Source of the DNA: Verrucomicrobiota bacterium
GTDB lineage: Bacteria > Verrucomicrobiota > Verrucomicrobiia > Limisphaerales > UBA8199
Length of the DNA: 64,000 nt
Direction of reading: 5' to 3'
NCBI GenBank assembly: GCA_012517205.1
Contig: JAAYVL010000088.1
Span: 1 to 64,000 of the forward strand
Every line of letters starts with the position of its first letter. Positions within the stretch are counted from its first letter, which is position 1. The position numbers were made by a program, and so were the translations under genes. This document shows positions 10,480 to 20,716 of the stretch, in pieces. The notes under the pieces are model-generated. The model was not told the origin of the DNA and ran no database searches. It saw only the letters and a program-made list of their open reading frames with translations.

Positions 10480-11130
10480 CGACGACGTTTCAACCTCCAA
10501 GGGAGCGATAGATAGCGCACGGTTGGACTACCCAACTGCAACGTTTCAGACAAGGCATTCATGAAGCCAGATGGCATCTGGATACTCGTTCTCCCTTGAA
10601 AAACTGCCTCCCGCCAACTTCATATTCACAACCAACTGTTTTTCAATAGTTTACAACCCATCCCACCGCGCCATCTCGTCGTTTCGGCCCATCCCGGCAT
10701 CCGCTGCCATTACCCAGATGCCTTGGATATACCCTACCCCCAGGTCGTGTACAAGGGGTGTACAAGGGATGCTCATCGGGGGTCCATGGGTTTTTAGCTG
10801 GTACATCCGATGAGCATCCCTTGTACACCCCTTGTACACGGCTTGAAGGCAGGGGGCGTCTATGGAGTGCCGAAGTCGGCAGGATTCGGATTCCTCCTCC
10901 ATTTTACCCCTCTCCGCTTGCGTAAGCCGTTGATTTTACAAGCGAACGGCGTTTAGGATTCAGCGGCGATGCCGCTGATTTCGCTAAACAGGGGAACGGC
11001 GGGGCTATGGTCGGGGCGGTCAGGGCTGTCCTGGCTTGGATGGTATGCAGGCGGGCAGGCGAACCACCCCATTGAATCGTTTTGGGTTAGGGAGGCGAGT
11101 ATTCGTCAGCCAAGGCGCCGATGCTCCCCT
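10480..11130. repeat. dispersed composite intergenic repeat, copy 1 (palindrome core 10746-10840)
   Basis: Perfect 34-bp inverted repeat CGTGTACAAGGGGTGTACAAGGGATGCTCATCGG (10746-10779) / its reverse complement (10807-10840), 27-nt loop; flanks (CCCTTGAAAAACT...CCTCCCGCC upstream, TTGATTTTAC.AGCGAA downstream) shared with copies 2 and 3. Confidence 0.9.
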
Positions 11131-11489
11131 ACCCCACCCGGCAAAGAGGCACGCATCTGTTGTCCGGTGCCTTTTCGACGGCTCGGGGGTGATTTCAGCG
11201 CTGCTCCCCGCTGAAGATTTCCCCCTGTGCCCTGCGGAGTTTCTCCTTTTGCCTCCAGTCCGCTCCCCGGCCAACTCAGGCGTTTAAAGCCCTTTTTATC
11301 CTGGCCGGCCATGCTCCAGCCCGGTGCAAATCCACAGAAGTCGAACCGCCTGCCGCCCCTGCCCCGATAATGGCCTGGAAAGGGGAACTCCTCCCAGCCC
11401 AGGTCCCGCCAGGGAATATACCCGGCGGCATAAACGTATCTGCCGAGTTTAAGCAAGGCCCACTCGGAGGGCTTGGGATTCCGGCCCGA

Positions 11490-14400
11490 CTACTTTAGTT
11501 CCCCCAGGACACGTTTGGCTTCGGCGGCCAACTGGGGAGCAAGATTCAAGTTGAGGGCGCGATTGAGCGACTGTTTGCTTTCAGCGGAGGATTTCAACCG
11601 ATATTGAGCCATCCCGAGATAGTAAAAGAGTTCGGCGTCATTGCTGCGGGCCTGGAGGCTCTGTTTGAGAAAGCGGGCGGCGTTTGAATAATCTTCACGG
11701 CGATAGGCGAGGATGCCCAACACGCGGGCCAGATTTGGATCATCAGGAAACGCTTCGCGAGCTTTCATGGCAAGTTCGGATGCCTTGGGCTCGTCCGGAA
11801 AATGATCGAAGCAGAGGATGGCAAGATCCCGTGCGGCTGGAACAAACAACGGGTTTATGGCCAGAACGTGATCAAGGGTCTTCCTGGCTGCCTGAAAGTC
11901 CCCTTTTCCTTGCAGGAGCAACTGGTTGACCATTAAAGCCGGAATGTAATTCGGATCGGCTTTAAGAACCTCCGGAAGCTGGGCCGCGACGGTTGCCCGC
12001 TGGGCTGGGTCGCGATAAGCCTGAAGCAGCGACCGGAAGCGTTTGGCCTCGTCGGCCTGGTCAAACGTCGCGGTGCCCTTCAAGGCATTCTGCAGGGCCG
12101 TCTCGGCGGCGGACAATTGTCCCAGGCCATAGCTGGCACGGGCCAAATCATAAAAGAGAGCCGGCTGGTCGGGAAGTTTCAACGCCGCATCCTTCAGCAG
12201 GCTGGCCGCCCATTTGTAATCTCCGGCTTCACAGGCGAGGTGGCCGAGTAATTGCGAAATCCCGGCATCTTCGGGGGCGGCGGCGTGCGCGTCTTTGGCG
12301 TATCCCAGGGCCTTTTCGGAATTTTTCAAGCTGCCGGGGGCGGCGAGCAGACGCGCGAGGCTGGCCAGAACGAAGGCGTTCTTTGGATTTACCGCAAGCG
12401 CTTGCTCGTAGGTCTTGAGGGCCTTCTCCGGCGCGCCGTTTCGGATATGGATGCCCGCCAGGCGAACCAGTGCGATGGAATCATTGGGATCTTCGGCCAG
12501 GCGTTTTTCAAGCTGGGTCTGTGCCGCGGGATCAGAAGCTTTCGGATCAATCGCCAGGATGGCCAGATTCTGCCGCGCTTTCTCTTTGCCCGAAAAGTTT
12601 TTGTCGCTTTTGACGGCCATTTCCAGGGCGCTGCGCGCGGCTCCTTCCTGGCCAAGCGCATAGCGAACCATTCCCAGGTGATATTGAATCTCAGGCTCAT
12701 TCGGAGCGGCCGTGGCGGCTTCGGCGAGCAAAGTCAGCGCCTTGGGAAAGTCGCCTTTGCGGTAGAAAACCCAGCCCAGGGTATCGGCTATGGAGGGGTC
12801 CGCCGGATACAACTGCCGAGCGCGTTCGGCCAGCCCCCGGGCCTTGTCGACCTGGTCCAGGTTTTCACAGTAGAGGTAGGCGAGGTTGTTGAGGGCCGGG
12901 CCAAATTTGGGGTTGGCCGCCAGCGCTTTTTCGTAAGCCTCGCGCGCCGCCGGATAGTTTTTGAGGCTGTCCTGAATGATGCCGATCTGCAACTGCGTTG
13001 GCGCGTCGTTCGTCCGGGCGACATAGCTGTTGAGTTTATCCAGGGCTTGCTGCGTCTTGCCGGAGGAAAGGTAGATCCGGGCCAGGAGCATGTACGGGGT
13101 CTGGAGCTGGGGGGCCAGCTCGATAATCTTAAGCAGGGTCGTTTCGGCCTGCGCGAGATCCTCCTGCCGGAGATAGATCTTGGCCAGCAGCAGTTGCAAC
13201 TCGGGCACCTTGGGGCGCCGCTCGATCTGTTCCTGGACGCGCCTGAGCGCGGCTTGCGGCTGCTTGTCGTCCAGGTCAAGGTCCACCAGGAGCTCCAGCG
13301 GCGGCAGGAAGCCTGGCGCGAGCTCGAGCGCCTGATTGCAGGCTTTCCGCGCGTCGCTCATCTGTTTCTGCTGGACCAGGATGCCGGCCATCAGAAACGG
13401 CACCTGCGGATTCCGGGGAAAGCGCGCTTGCATCTGGCGATAAACCGCCAGAGCCGGATCGAATTTCTTTTGGCCGGCATAAGCAGCCGCAAGCAGCATG
13501 TGGGCCTGGGGCAGCTCCGGGTCGTGTTTCAGCAGTTGCTCCAACGACCGGGCGGCGGCGGCAAAATCCCCCTTCTTCATGGACAGCTCCGCGAGCGCCA
13601 GGACGGCTTCCGGGAAATTCGGATCCAATGCCAGCGCATCTTTGAGCGAGGCTTCGGCCTTGGCGTCTTCGCCGTTGAGCAGATAACAGCGCGCAAGTAA
13701 TTGCTGAATTCCGGGAGAGTGGGAAAACATCTTGGAAAGACGCAGGAGTTCCTCGGTTGCCTGTGAGACTTCCCCTTTCTGGAGCTTGACATTGGCTCCC
13801 AGCAGTATCGCCTGAATGTTATAGGGGTCCCGGACGATGACTTTCTGCAGGAAGGCCGAGCATTCCTCAAGCCGGTTCTGGGTGAAGGCAAACTGGGCGA
13901 GGTAGATCCAGGGCGGCAAATAATCCGGCGCCTTGTGCGTGAGCTCTTCGAGAATCTTCACCGCCTCATTGGTGGCGCCGGTTTTCAGCTTGAATTCGGC
14001 GTATTTCAGCCGCCGGGGGGAGCGGGGCGGGGAAAGTTCGGCCCCGGTTTTAAAGGCCGCGTCGGCGCGAGCCAGATCGTTGCTCAGCCAATACAAGGTC
14101 CCCAAAGCGGTGTGCGTCGCGGGAAACTTGGGATCGAGTGCCAGCGCCTGGTTTAATTCGGGCGCGACCTCGGCGATTTGCCCCTGGCGGAGATAAAGGG
14201 TGGCGAGGGCCAGGTGATAGCCGGGGCGATCTTTGTCTTGCTGCCGCAGGGCTTTGATTTGCCGGGCCGTCTCTTGCGCCTCCTTCAAGCTCGTGGTGGT
14301 CTCGGCGAGGGCGACAAGCGCATCGGCTTGGCCGGGTTGCTTTTGCAGCACGCGCTCCGCGTCCGCGCGGGCTTCCTGACGCGCCCCCAGGGCGAGTTTG

Positions 14401-14741
14401 GTCAGGCACAGTTTTAGTTGAAACTCGGAATCATCGGGGGCCAATTCCGTCGCCTTGCGCAAGTAGGCAAGCGCCTGCGGCAGCCGCCCCTGTTCCTGGC
14501 AAATAATGCCCAAATAACCTATGGCGGTTGAATTCTCTGGTGCTATCTGGAGAGCCTTGCGGTAATGGATTTCGGCCTGCTCGTACCGGCTGGCGGCAAA
14601 GTCCGCATTCGCCCGGGAGAGATACCGGTTTTTTCTGGCTTCCTTGGAGCAGCCGGTGGCGAAAAGGAGCAGGAGCAGGAGGGAGATGGAAATTCCGGGG
14701 CCCGTGAAGGCGAAACCGCGGAATATCCTGAATGGCTTCAT
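11490..14741 (-). CDS. prsT: large TPR-repeat lipoprotein, PrsT-like
   Basis: Lipobox LLLLLLFATGCSKEARKNRYL, ~1,080 aa of tandem TPRs, located beside an exosortase; start chosen at MKPFRIF (14741). Confidence 0.78.
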   Translation of the reverse strand: MKPFRIFRGFAFTGPGISISLLLLLLFATGCSKEARKNRYLSRANADFAASRYEQAEIHYRKALQIAPENSTAIGYLGIICQEQGRLPQALAYLRKATELAPDDSEFQLKLCLTKLALGARQEARADAERVLQKQPGQADALVALAETTTSLKEAQETARQIKALRQQDKDRPGYHLALATLYLRQGQIAEVAPELNQALALDPKFPATHTALGTLYWLSNDLARADAAFKTGAELSPPRSPRRLKYAEFKLKTGATNEAVKILEELTHKAPDYLPPWIYLAQFAFTQNRLEECSAFLQKVIVRDPYNIQAILLGANVKLQKGEVSQATEELLRLSKMFSHSPGIQQLLARCYLLNGEDAKAEASLKDALALDPNFPEAVLALAELSMKKGDFAAAARSLEQLLKHDPELPQAHMLLAAAYAGQKKFDPALAVYRQMQARFPRNPQVPFLMAGILVQQKQMSDARKACNQALELAPGFLPPLELLVDLDLDDKQPQAALRRVQEQIERRPKVPELQLLLAKIYLRQEDLAQAETTLLKIIELAPQLQTPYMLLARIYLSSGKTQQALDKLNSYVARTNDAPTQLQIGIIQDSLKNYPAAREAYEKALAANPKFGPALNNLAYLYCENLDQVDKARGLAERARQLYPADPSIADTLGWVFYRKGDFPKALTLLAEAATAAPNEPEIQYHLGMVRYALGQEGAARSALEMAVKSDKNFSGKEKARQNLAILAIDPKASDPAAQTQLEKRLAEDPNDSIALVRLAGIHIRNGAPEKALKTYEQALAVNPKNAFVLASLARLLAAPGSLKNSEKALGYAKDAHAAAPEDAGISQLLGHLACEAGDYKWAASLLKDAALKLPDQPALFYDLARASYGLGQLSAAETALQNALKGTATFDQADEAKRFRSLLQAYRDPAQRATVAAQLPEVLKADPNYIPALMVNQLLLQGKGDFQAARKTLDHVLAINPLFVPAARDLAILCFDHFPDEPKASELAMKAREAFPDDPNLARVLGILAYRREDYSNAARFLKQSLQARSNDAELFYYLGMAQYRLKSSAESKQSLNRALNLNLAPQLAAEAKRVLGELK

Positions 14742-14850
14742 GGGTGAAACTGAAAAGCGAGGCGTGGCGGCATCCAGCTTTTCGCGCCCCGGAGCCGGGC
14801 CGCCCAAGGCCGGAAGTGAAGGCTCTGACATTCGGGTGTGAGTATAATTT

Positions 14851-15789
14851 TTAGACATCGTTAGCTTGAGGCTTTCGCACATCCGTCTTGTGCAAATAGT
14901 AGAGTAATAGCAGGAAAGGGGCCAGTGAAATAACAAAGAAAACCGGGCCGCCGCGGCGGTGTATGGCCGAGTCAATGAAACCGGGGTCAATATGGATGCA
15001 GAGTTCTCCGATAGTCACAATGCGCAGGGCATTGCGGAAAATGCCCAGCGGGATCACCAGAAAGGCAAAGAGGGCGCGTTTCCAGGGCGTGCGCAGGAAA
15101 AGATAGCCCGCCACCAGGCTGCTGATGAACAGCACCAGGGTGGATCGGATGCCGCTGCATTCAGGAGCCACCTGTAATCGGAACCCCGGCAGTTGGAAGT
15201 CAACGTCATTTCTCAGCAGCGGGGTGCCCACCAGGCCAAACAGCAACTCCGCGGCGTCCGCCGAGCGATATTGCAGAAAAGTTTCAATGGCGTCTTTGAC
15301 CAGCACCGGGAAAGGGACGCAGAAGATGAGGAACGCCAGCGGAAAGGCCAGCACCCGAAGGGTGGATTTCCCAAGGCAAAAAAGAACGGCCGCCAGAAAT
15401 AGAAAAACAAAAGATAATGTCGTCCAGGCAAGCGAATCCACCCGGGCGAGTTTCAGCCCCCAATGAGGCGCAAAATAATAGCCCGCCAAAAGCAACAGGC
15501 CTATGCCCAGGGGGAGGACGGCAAGCCGGCGATCCGGCTCCGAAGCGAGCGGCAGTTTGTGCCGGTTAAGCCAGGCCAAATAGAGGCTGACAACCGGGAT
15601 CAGCAGGATATGGGAGTAGAGTTCGCTGTGGAGAGTAAAGCGGGCGAGCTCAAACAACGGCCTGGCGAAACAGACCGCCAGCACGGCTGTGCAAATGGCC
15701 AACTGACGGAACTGCCTCCGGAGCAACGGCGAGAGCATTGCGGCCTGGGCGGCAACCGGAGGTTTATGGGCTTCAGGATGAGGTTTCAA
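14851..15789 (-). CDS. exosortase, likely VPDSG-specific (exosortase C type)
   Basis: Multi-TM protein with VAPECSGIRSTLVLF (catalytic Cys), IPLGIFRNALRIVTI (Arg) and IDSAIHRRGGPVFF (His); only sorting substrate seen nearby carries VPDGG. Subtype is inference. Confidence 0.88.
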   Translation of the reverse strand: MKPHPEAHKPPVAAQAAMLSPLLRRQFRQLAICTAVLAVCFARPLFELARFTLHSELYSHILLIPVVSLYLAWLNRHKLPLASEPDRRLAVLPLGIGLLLLAGYYFAPHWGLKLARVDSLAWTTLSFVFLFLAAVLFCLGKSTLRVLAFPLAFLIFCVPFPVLVKDAIETFLQYRSADAAELLFGLVGTPLLRNDVDFQLPGFRLQVAPECSGIRSTLVLFISSLVAGYLFLRTPWKRALFAFLVIPLGIFRNALRIVTIGELCIHIDPGFIDSAIHRRGGPVFFVISLAPFLLLLYYLHKTDVRKPQANDV

Positions 15790-15909
15790 AAGATGGGGGA
15801 ATGGAACGGGTGGAGATGAGGCAACAAAACGGAAATAATGACAGCCATCGGCAGGCCATGGTTTCGGGCGCCCTGGCGACCTCTGTTTTCGGCCCGAAAT
15901 GCTTAACTT

Positions 15910-17298
15910 CTAATACCGGCAGCTGAGTTGCAGGCCGACCGACGTCGTGGTGTAGTCGTAATCCGCGGCGCCGGAAGCGTTGCGATTTACCGAGTAAAAG
16001 ACGGCCGCAAACCCTCGTTTCAGAAATGGAGTGGAGAGACTGGCACTGAACGAGGTGGTGTCGTAGTCACGATGCGAGGCGACCGGGGTGGCCGCGGAAG
16101 CGTGGTAGGCACTGTTGCCGTAGCCACCGCTTAAATCGAGGTAAAGCTTGCCCAGGAGCCGCTGATGCAGCCCCGCGCTAACAAAGGTGTTTTCGGTTAC
16201 CTGGTCTTGATAGTAAGAGGGTTGAACGGCTTGGTAAGCCGTGATGAAAAAGGTGGTCGTCTCATACGGGGCATATTGAACCGAAAGCGAGAAGATCGGG
16301 CTGGCTAAATCGGACGCACCCGAGCTGAGGAACTGCATGTTGTTAACACCGCCACTCGCCACAAACTCGAGCTTCTTGCTTACGGCCCAGGTAATTCGCC
16401 CCTGGATTTGCTCTGAAGTGATGTCCGAACTGGAAGTGCAGTCAATATACTCGAATCCAGCGCCCACCGCTGCCTTAATGCCGGGGGAAACCTTGTAATT
16501 CAGCCAACTCGAGGCCGACCAACTGTTAAAATTATTGAGAGCCGCGCCTTTGGAAGAGCGTTCAATCAAGCGGAGGTTTTGCCCAAGCCCCAATTCCAGG
16601 GAAGTTTTGGAATTGATTTGGTAATCGGCACTGAGGCGCGTGGAAAGTGTTTGCTGATCGGTTTGGCGGCTGGTCTCAATAAGTGGTTCGGAAGAAGACA
16701 TATAGGATTGAGAAAATCCCAACGTCCAGTCCTCATAGGTAGTACCGCCGCTCAGAGTCACAGAATGATCAACGGTATTCCGGAAGGCACTGCTGGAATA
16801 AAATCTCAGGGTGGGGGTATAATCAAGAGCCCAGTGAGAGCCCCATTGAGCCAGAAACCCCGGCGCCAATTCGTTAATCACGCTTTTGGCTTTTCGGCCA
16901 GGCATGGACCGAAGCCCATTCCCATAAGAAACACGATAAAGCGCATGCGTTTGAAGCGTCAGCGGCCCATAACGGAACAACGGTGGGAGAGTCGAGAGAG
17001 GAACAGCAGCGGGCGTGTACATCTGGCGCGTTCCCCCCAGTGGCGGAGCGGGCGCGGCTTCCGGAACATATACCGGCATTGGCACAGGAGGCAGATTGGT
17101 CTCCAAAGCCTGCGAATAAACGGATGGACTTGTATATTGAGGAAGTGGCGCGTTCGTCTCCTGAGCGTGTCCCTGGGGCAATGCGGCGACGACGCTTAGG
17201 ACAACGGCCAGATTCCAAAATTGAAAGCGACGCACCTGCCGCGGTCTCGGCAGACGGAAGGTTGGTCGCGGTAGCGTTTGATAGGGCAATCGAATCAT
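15910..17298 (-). CDS. outer-membrane beta-barrel protein of the exopolysaccharide locus
   Basis: Signal peptide region ending GHAQETN, alternating strands, C-terminal TTTSVGLQLSCRY; between exosortase and polysaccharide genes. Confidence 0.7.
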   Translation of the reverse strand: MIRLPYQTLPRPTFRLPRPRQVRRFQFWNLAVVLSVVAALPQGHAQETNAPLPQYTSPSVYSQALETNLPPVPMPVYVPEAAPAPPLGGTRQMYTPAAVPLSTLPPLFRYGPLTLQTHALYRVSYGNGLRSMPGRKAKSVINELAPGFLAQWGSHWALDYTPTLRFYSSSAFRNTVDHSVTLSGGTTYEDWTLGFSQSYMSSSEPLIETSRQTDQQTLSTRLSADYQINSKTSLELGLGQNLRLIERSSKGAALNNFNSWSASSWLNYKVSPGIKAAVGAGFEYIDCTSSSDITSEQIQGRITWAVSKKLEFVASGGVNNMQFLSSGASDLASPIFSLSVQYAPYETTTFFITAYQAVQPSYYQDQVTENTFVSAGLHQRLLGKLYLDLSGGYGNSAYHASAATPVASHRDYDTTSFSASLSTPFLKRGFAAVFYSVNRNASGAADYDYTTTSVGLQLSCRY

Positions 17299-17835
17299 TT
17301 TATTCTCTTGGGCGTGAGGCTAAGGGCCATCTGGCACTAGTTTCAAGGGTATTTCCACCAAAGTGCTGCTTGAGTGAGAGAGCGGCAGAAGCTGGGTCTG
17401 ATTATCTTCTTTCGTCCGCCTTGCAACCGTCCACTATCGTTGTAGCTCTAATCTCGCCAGAGGTGCCCTATGGGTTAGAGGGAAGCCGACGGCAAGGAGA
17501 AGCAGGTCTGAAGGTTTCCTTTCCTCCCATTTTTGACCCGCCCCCGGCCATCTCTGGGCCGTGCCCCACCGTTTGCCAGCAGGGATACCGGTGCCTACCG
17601 CGCCCCTATAAAGGCCTGAAAGGGACCGACTCCCCAACCAAAGTCCCTTTGGGGAAGGCACGCCACAGCGTGGAGCGCGTCTGCGGGGTTAAGCAAGGCG
17701 TCACTCGCGGAAGGCTTGGGGCGGGTGTCTCCAATTGCATCAAGGTGGTTGGGAGCTGGAAAAGAGGCCAAAGCCAGAAATCCCGCAATAACGTATTCTT
17801 AGGCTTTGTCTCCTGACCCCGCTTTTAAGGTGTTA

Positions 17836-19014
17836 TTAACTTCTCTCACAAAGTTGATGCTGGAAAATGGTTTCAATAGCCTCGCGGTGAGTCTCACATT
17901 GGATGAGATTACGAACCCCAAGCAGCGGGCGCTTGCCGTACAGGAGACGAAAAAGCAGGCCGTTTCGGTTCAGCTTATGCATAACGCGATTGAACCCAAG
18001 CAGGCTGCCGATATACCCATGCTTGTTTTCTTCGCAAAACTTGACCCATTCCGCTTCTACAAATCTCTTGTCGAGAATCATACGAGATCGCTCTGCCAAA
18101 CACTCATAAAAAGCCTGCTCGCGCTCTGGGACCATCCGCCTTGCTCCCGGTTCCGGATCGGACTGGGTGAAAGGGATAAGGGTTAGCTGAGAGCTGGGAG
18201 AATTCTGCGATTTTTGGAAGCCGGCAGTAGTGAGTTGAGCGTTGAGGGTGAGCTTCACGAGAAAACCTTCATGGAATGACTTCCGATTCCGGTAGATATC
18301 CTCGTCCATGAGCAGGGCTCCCTGTCCATAAACAATATGCCCGCCCAGGTAGTTTTCATATCCGCCCAGGATGTGCGGGTGCTGGACAATGACCACATCC
18401 GCTCCCATCTCAATCATGAAGCGGCAGGTATTTTGGATGCGTGGAGTGGGAGCGAAAAATTCGGCGGCCCCATGAAGAAGCACCACCAAAAAATCAAAGC
18501 TCGCACGATGCTCCCGAATATTCCGGACGAAAGTGATGAGGTCCAGCGGGTTGGCGCCCGGGCTATTTTCCCCCGCGATCGAAAATTCGTGTTCCGCCGC
18601 CGCCAGCAGGCCCACTCGCACCCCGCCGCAATCCCGCACTACAATTCTCCCGGCTGCGGCGAGATTTTTCCCCGCCCCAACCGTCTCCACTCCCTCCTGC
18701 GCACAAACTTTAAGCGTGTTTATTAGTCCCGCACCTCCATGATCCAGAATATGGTTGTTGGCCAGGCATAATACTCCGATCCCGGCGTTCTTGATCGCTT
18801 TGATACAGTCGCCCGGCGCGCCGAAAATGGGGCCGGTTTTCATGATGGGCGACGGCTCCCCGATCAGCGGACACTCCAAATTGGCGACCATCAAATCGGC
18901 CCGCTCAAATTCGGGCAACAAGTCGTTCAGCAGCCCCCGGGCATCACCGGCCATGAAAAGCGGACGATTATTGCCTATCGGACAAATATCCGCAGCGATG
19001 AGAAGAGAGGACAT
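17836..19014 (-). CDS. CapA-family protein (poly-gamma-glutamate/capsule synthesis)
   Basis: GDARGLL, MVANLECPLIGEPSP, VLCLANNHILDHGGAGLINTL, VVLLHGAAEFFAPTPRIQNTCRFMIEMGADVVIVQHPHILGGYENYLGGHIVYGQG. Confidence 0.88.
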   Translation of the reverse strand: MSSLLIAADICPIGNNRPLFMAGDARGLLNDLLPEFERADLMVANLECPLIGEPSPIMKTGPIFGAPGDCIKAIKNAGIGVLCLANNHILDHGGAGLINTLKVCAQEGVETVGAGKNLAAAGRIVVRDCGGVRVGLLAAAEHEFSIAGENSPGANPLDLITFVRNIREHRASFDFLVVLLHGAAEFFAPTPRIQNTCRFMIEMGADVVIVQHPHILGGYENYLGGHIVYGQGALLMDEDIYRNRKSFHEGFLVKLTLNAQLTTAGFQKSQNSPSSQLTLIPFTQSDPEPGARRMVPEREQAFYECLAERSRMILDKRFVEAEWVKFCEENKHGYIGSLLGFNRVMHKLNRNGLLFRLLYGKRPLLGVRNLIQCETHREAIETIFQHQLCERS

Positions 19015-19117
19015 GTTCAGTGGAGGAATGATAAGGGGAGGCGATCCGTATAGAATCTAACGCGGCTCTTGCTTCGTGATTTTTGTCACCTCGGTTAAAA
19101 TCCAGGATGGCTGCTGT

Positions 19118-20683
19118 TTAGCGCCAGGTTGTCGTCGAGGCCGGAGTGTTCTTCCCGTGAGCGTCCGCCCCCAAGTGGTTTCGGTGCGCATCCCACATTT
19201 CGCGCACAAACTTTGGCCCCCACACATACCCTTGCCGCTGGAAATTCCCAAAAGCCACGCGGGTTAAATCCTTGAACCCGGCTTCTTTGATCTGTTTTAC
19301 AAACGACGTATCATCCTCCGTCATCCAGCGGTCCACGTAAGCAAAAAAGGCATCGTGATTCCACACGGGTTCGGCGTGCATCATCCGTGCCGCCAATGCC
19401 TCCGCCACCCACGCCCCACTAGTATTCGCCCGGCGATAATCTTCGCTCGCTGGCAAATCATTGGGGTTTTTCTTCGGCCATTCAGTGGGCGGAAACAGGT
19501 CCACGGCACCCCATCCGCTCTCCCATTTTCCGCGATCACCCCCCGTGCCGGCCAACGAATGCCCAGTAAAAATCGCCCTCGCCCCGGTCCAGCCGGCAGC
19601 GTGCGTTTTCCCTCGATATTCGTAGGGACAGAAGGCCGTCTGATCATCTTCGCCAAAATGAAGTTCCGGGTGATTTTTCGTCGGGGACTGCATTGCGGAG
19701 TCCCCGAGCATCAAGCCGCTAAAGATAATGGGCCATTTGCGCCCGCTGTGCAGCCCGCCATGAGCCGGCCAGGACATGCCAGCACGGGCGGCCCCCCAAA
19801 GATCAATTCCCACCTGCACGAGATTTACCAATAGTCGTTCTTTCTCCGGCCCGGGATAATCCATCAACAGCAATAAAGTGGCTTCGCCGACTGCCTGGGC
19901 CATGTGTTGCCCATAATGCGGGAGATTCTCCACGGGGGCCGCAAACCCGAACTCCACCGTGTCGAGCCAGGGTTTCTGAAACGCTTTGATATATGAATCC
20001 AGCAGAGGAGGCGCGCTGGGGGGGCGCGGCACTTTCAACAGCAACTCACGCCGCAGGTCTCGGGCGCGGAAAGGAGGGCTGTTTGCCGAATCACAGTAAG
20101 ACGGCCGAAACGCATCTGCGGGTGGCGGTTCGGCCACGCACGAGAGCACGGCGGCCACCCGCAAAGGGTCCACATGTTGGCCGCCGAATTTCGTAATCTC
20201 ATCGTTCCGGCGGCTGATCGTTGATACCAGCGAATCGCCCGGCTTCATGCGAATCGGCAAATGCGCAAACAGGGTTGGATCATACCGGCCACTGGGAATC
20301 CGGCTGTCGTAACCGCCCTCTCGCTTTCTCGCCGGAGGATTGAGCACGGACCCATTCCGAGCCTGTTTGCCAGGGTAGTTGCTTTCGCGCACCTGGCCGC
20401 GGTCTATCAGTTCCCCCACGGCCTTGCCCCACAAGGGCGCTGGCTCAATCGCGGCCACGACCACCGGGGCAACCACATACCAGTCCCCATTCACAAACTG
20501 GCCCACACGTCCTGGCTCCGCAAACGTCCATGTGATCCCATACTGGCTCACACTGGACCGGAGGGAGGCGTCCTGCGCTATGCCAGTCAGCGCCATAAAA
20601 CCCAAAAAGCCTGTCCAGGCAAGAATGAGAATCCGGCCAACGCAAAACCGCCTGGATAACGATTCAATCAACGGTGATTTCAC
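19118..20683 (-). CDS. secreted protein of unknown function, possibly a polysaccharide-active enzyme
   Basis: N-terminal signal/TM, 521 aa complete ORF inside the polysaccharide cluster; no motif confidently recognised. Confidence 0.6.
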   Translation of the reverse strand: MKSPLIESLSRRFCVGRILILAWTGFLGFMALTGIAQDASLRSSVSQYGITWTFAEPGRVGQFVNGDWYVVAPVVVAAIEPAPLWGKAVGELIDRGQVRESNYPGKQARNGSVLNPPARKREGGYDSRIPSGRYDPTLFAHLPIRMKPGDSLVSTISRRNDEITKFGGQHVDPLRVAAVLSCVAEPPPADAFRPSYCDSANSPPFRARDLRRELLLKVPRPPSAPPLLDSYIKAFQKPWLDTVEFGFAAPVENLPHYGQHMAQAVGEATLLLLMDYPGPEKERLLVNLVQVGIDLWGAARAGMSWPAHGGLHSGRKWPIIFSGLMLGDSAMQSPTKNHPELHFGEDDQTAFCPYEYRGKTHAAGWTGARAIFTGHSLAGTGGDRGKWESGWGAVDLFPPTEWPKKNPNDLPASEDYRRANTSGAWVAEALAARMMHAEPVWNHDAFFAYVDRWMTEDDTSFVKQIKEAGFKDLTRVAFGNFQRQGYVWGPKFVREMWDAHRNHLGADAHGKNTPASTTTWR

Positions 20684-20716
20684 GGAAGACGGGTGCTTTG
20701 ATCGCAGTTTCGTGCC

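Noticed and set aside
10746-10840. CRISPR-like short direct repeats (GTGTACAAGGG x2)
   Set aside because: Only two tandem 11-mers per arm with no spacers and no cas genes; this is an inverted-repeat element
10651-10902. ORFs with similar peptides in two places (LQAVYKGCTRDAHRMYQLKTHG at 10651-10902 -, HQAVYKGCTRDAHRVYQPKPHK at 25852-26091 -)
   Set aside because: The shared peptide is just the translation of the conserved inverted-repeat core; no RBS, and the frame is not kept in copies 3 and 4
12252-13700. 482-aa + strand ORF antisense to the TPR lipoprotein
   Set aside because: Antisense shadow ORF in a high-GC repetitive gene; the minus-strand TPR protein is clearly the coding frame
17330-17346. 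TGGCACTAGTTTCAAG as a sigma-54 promoter
   Set aside because: Lacks the TTGC -12 element at correct spacing and faces away from any supported gene start
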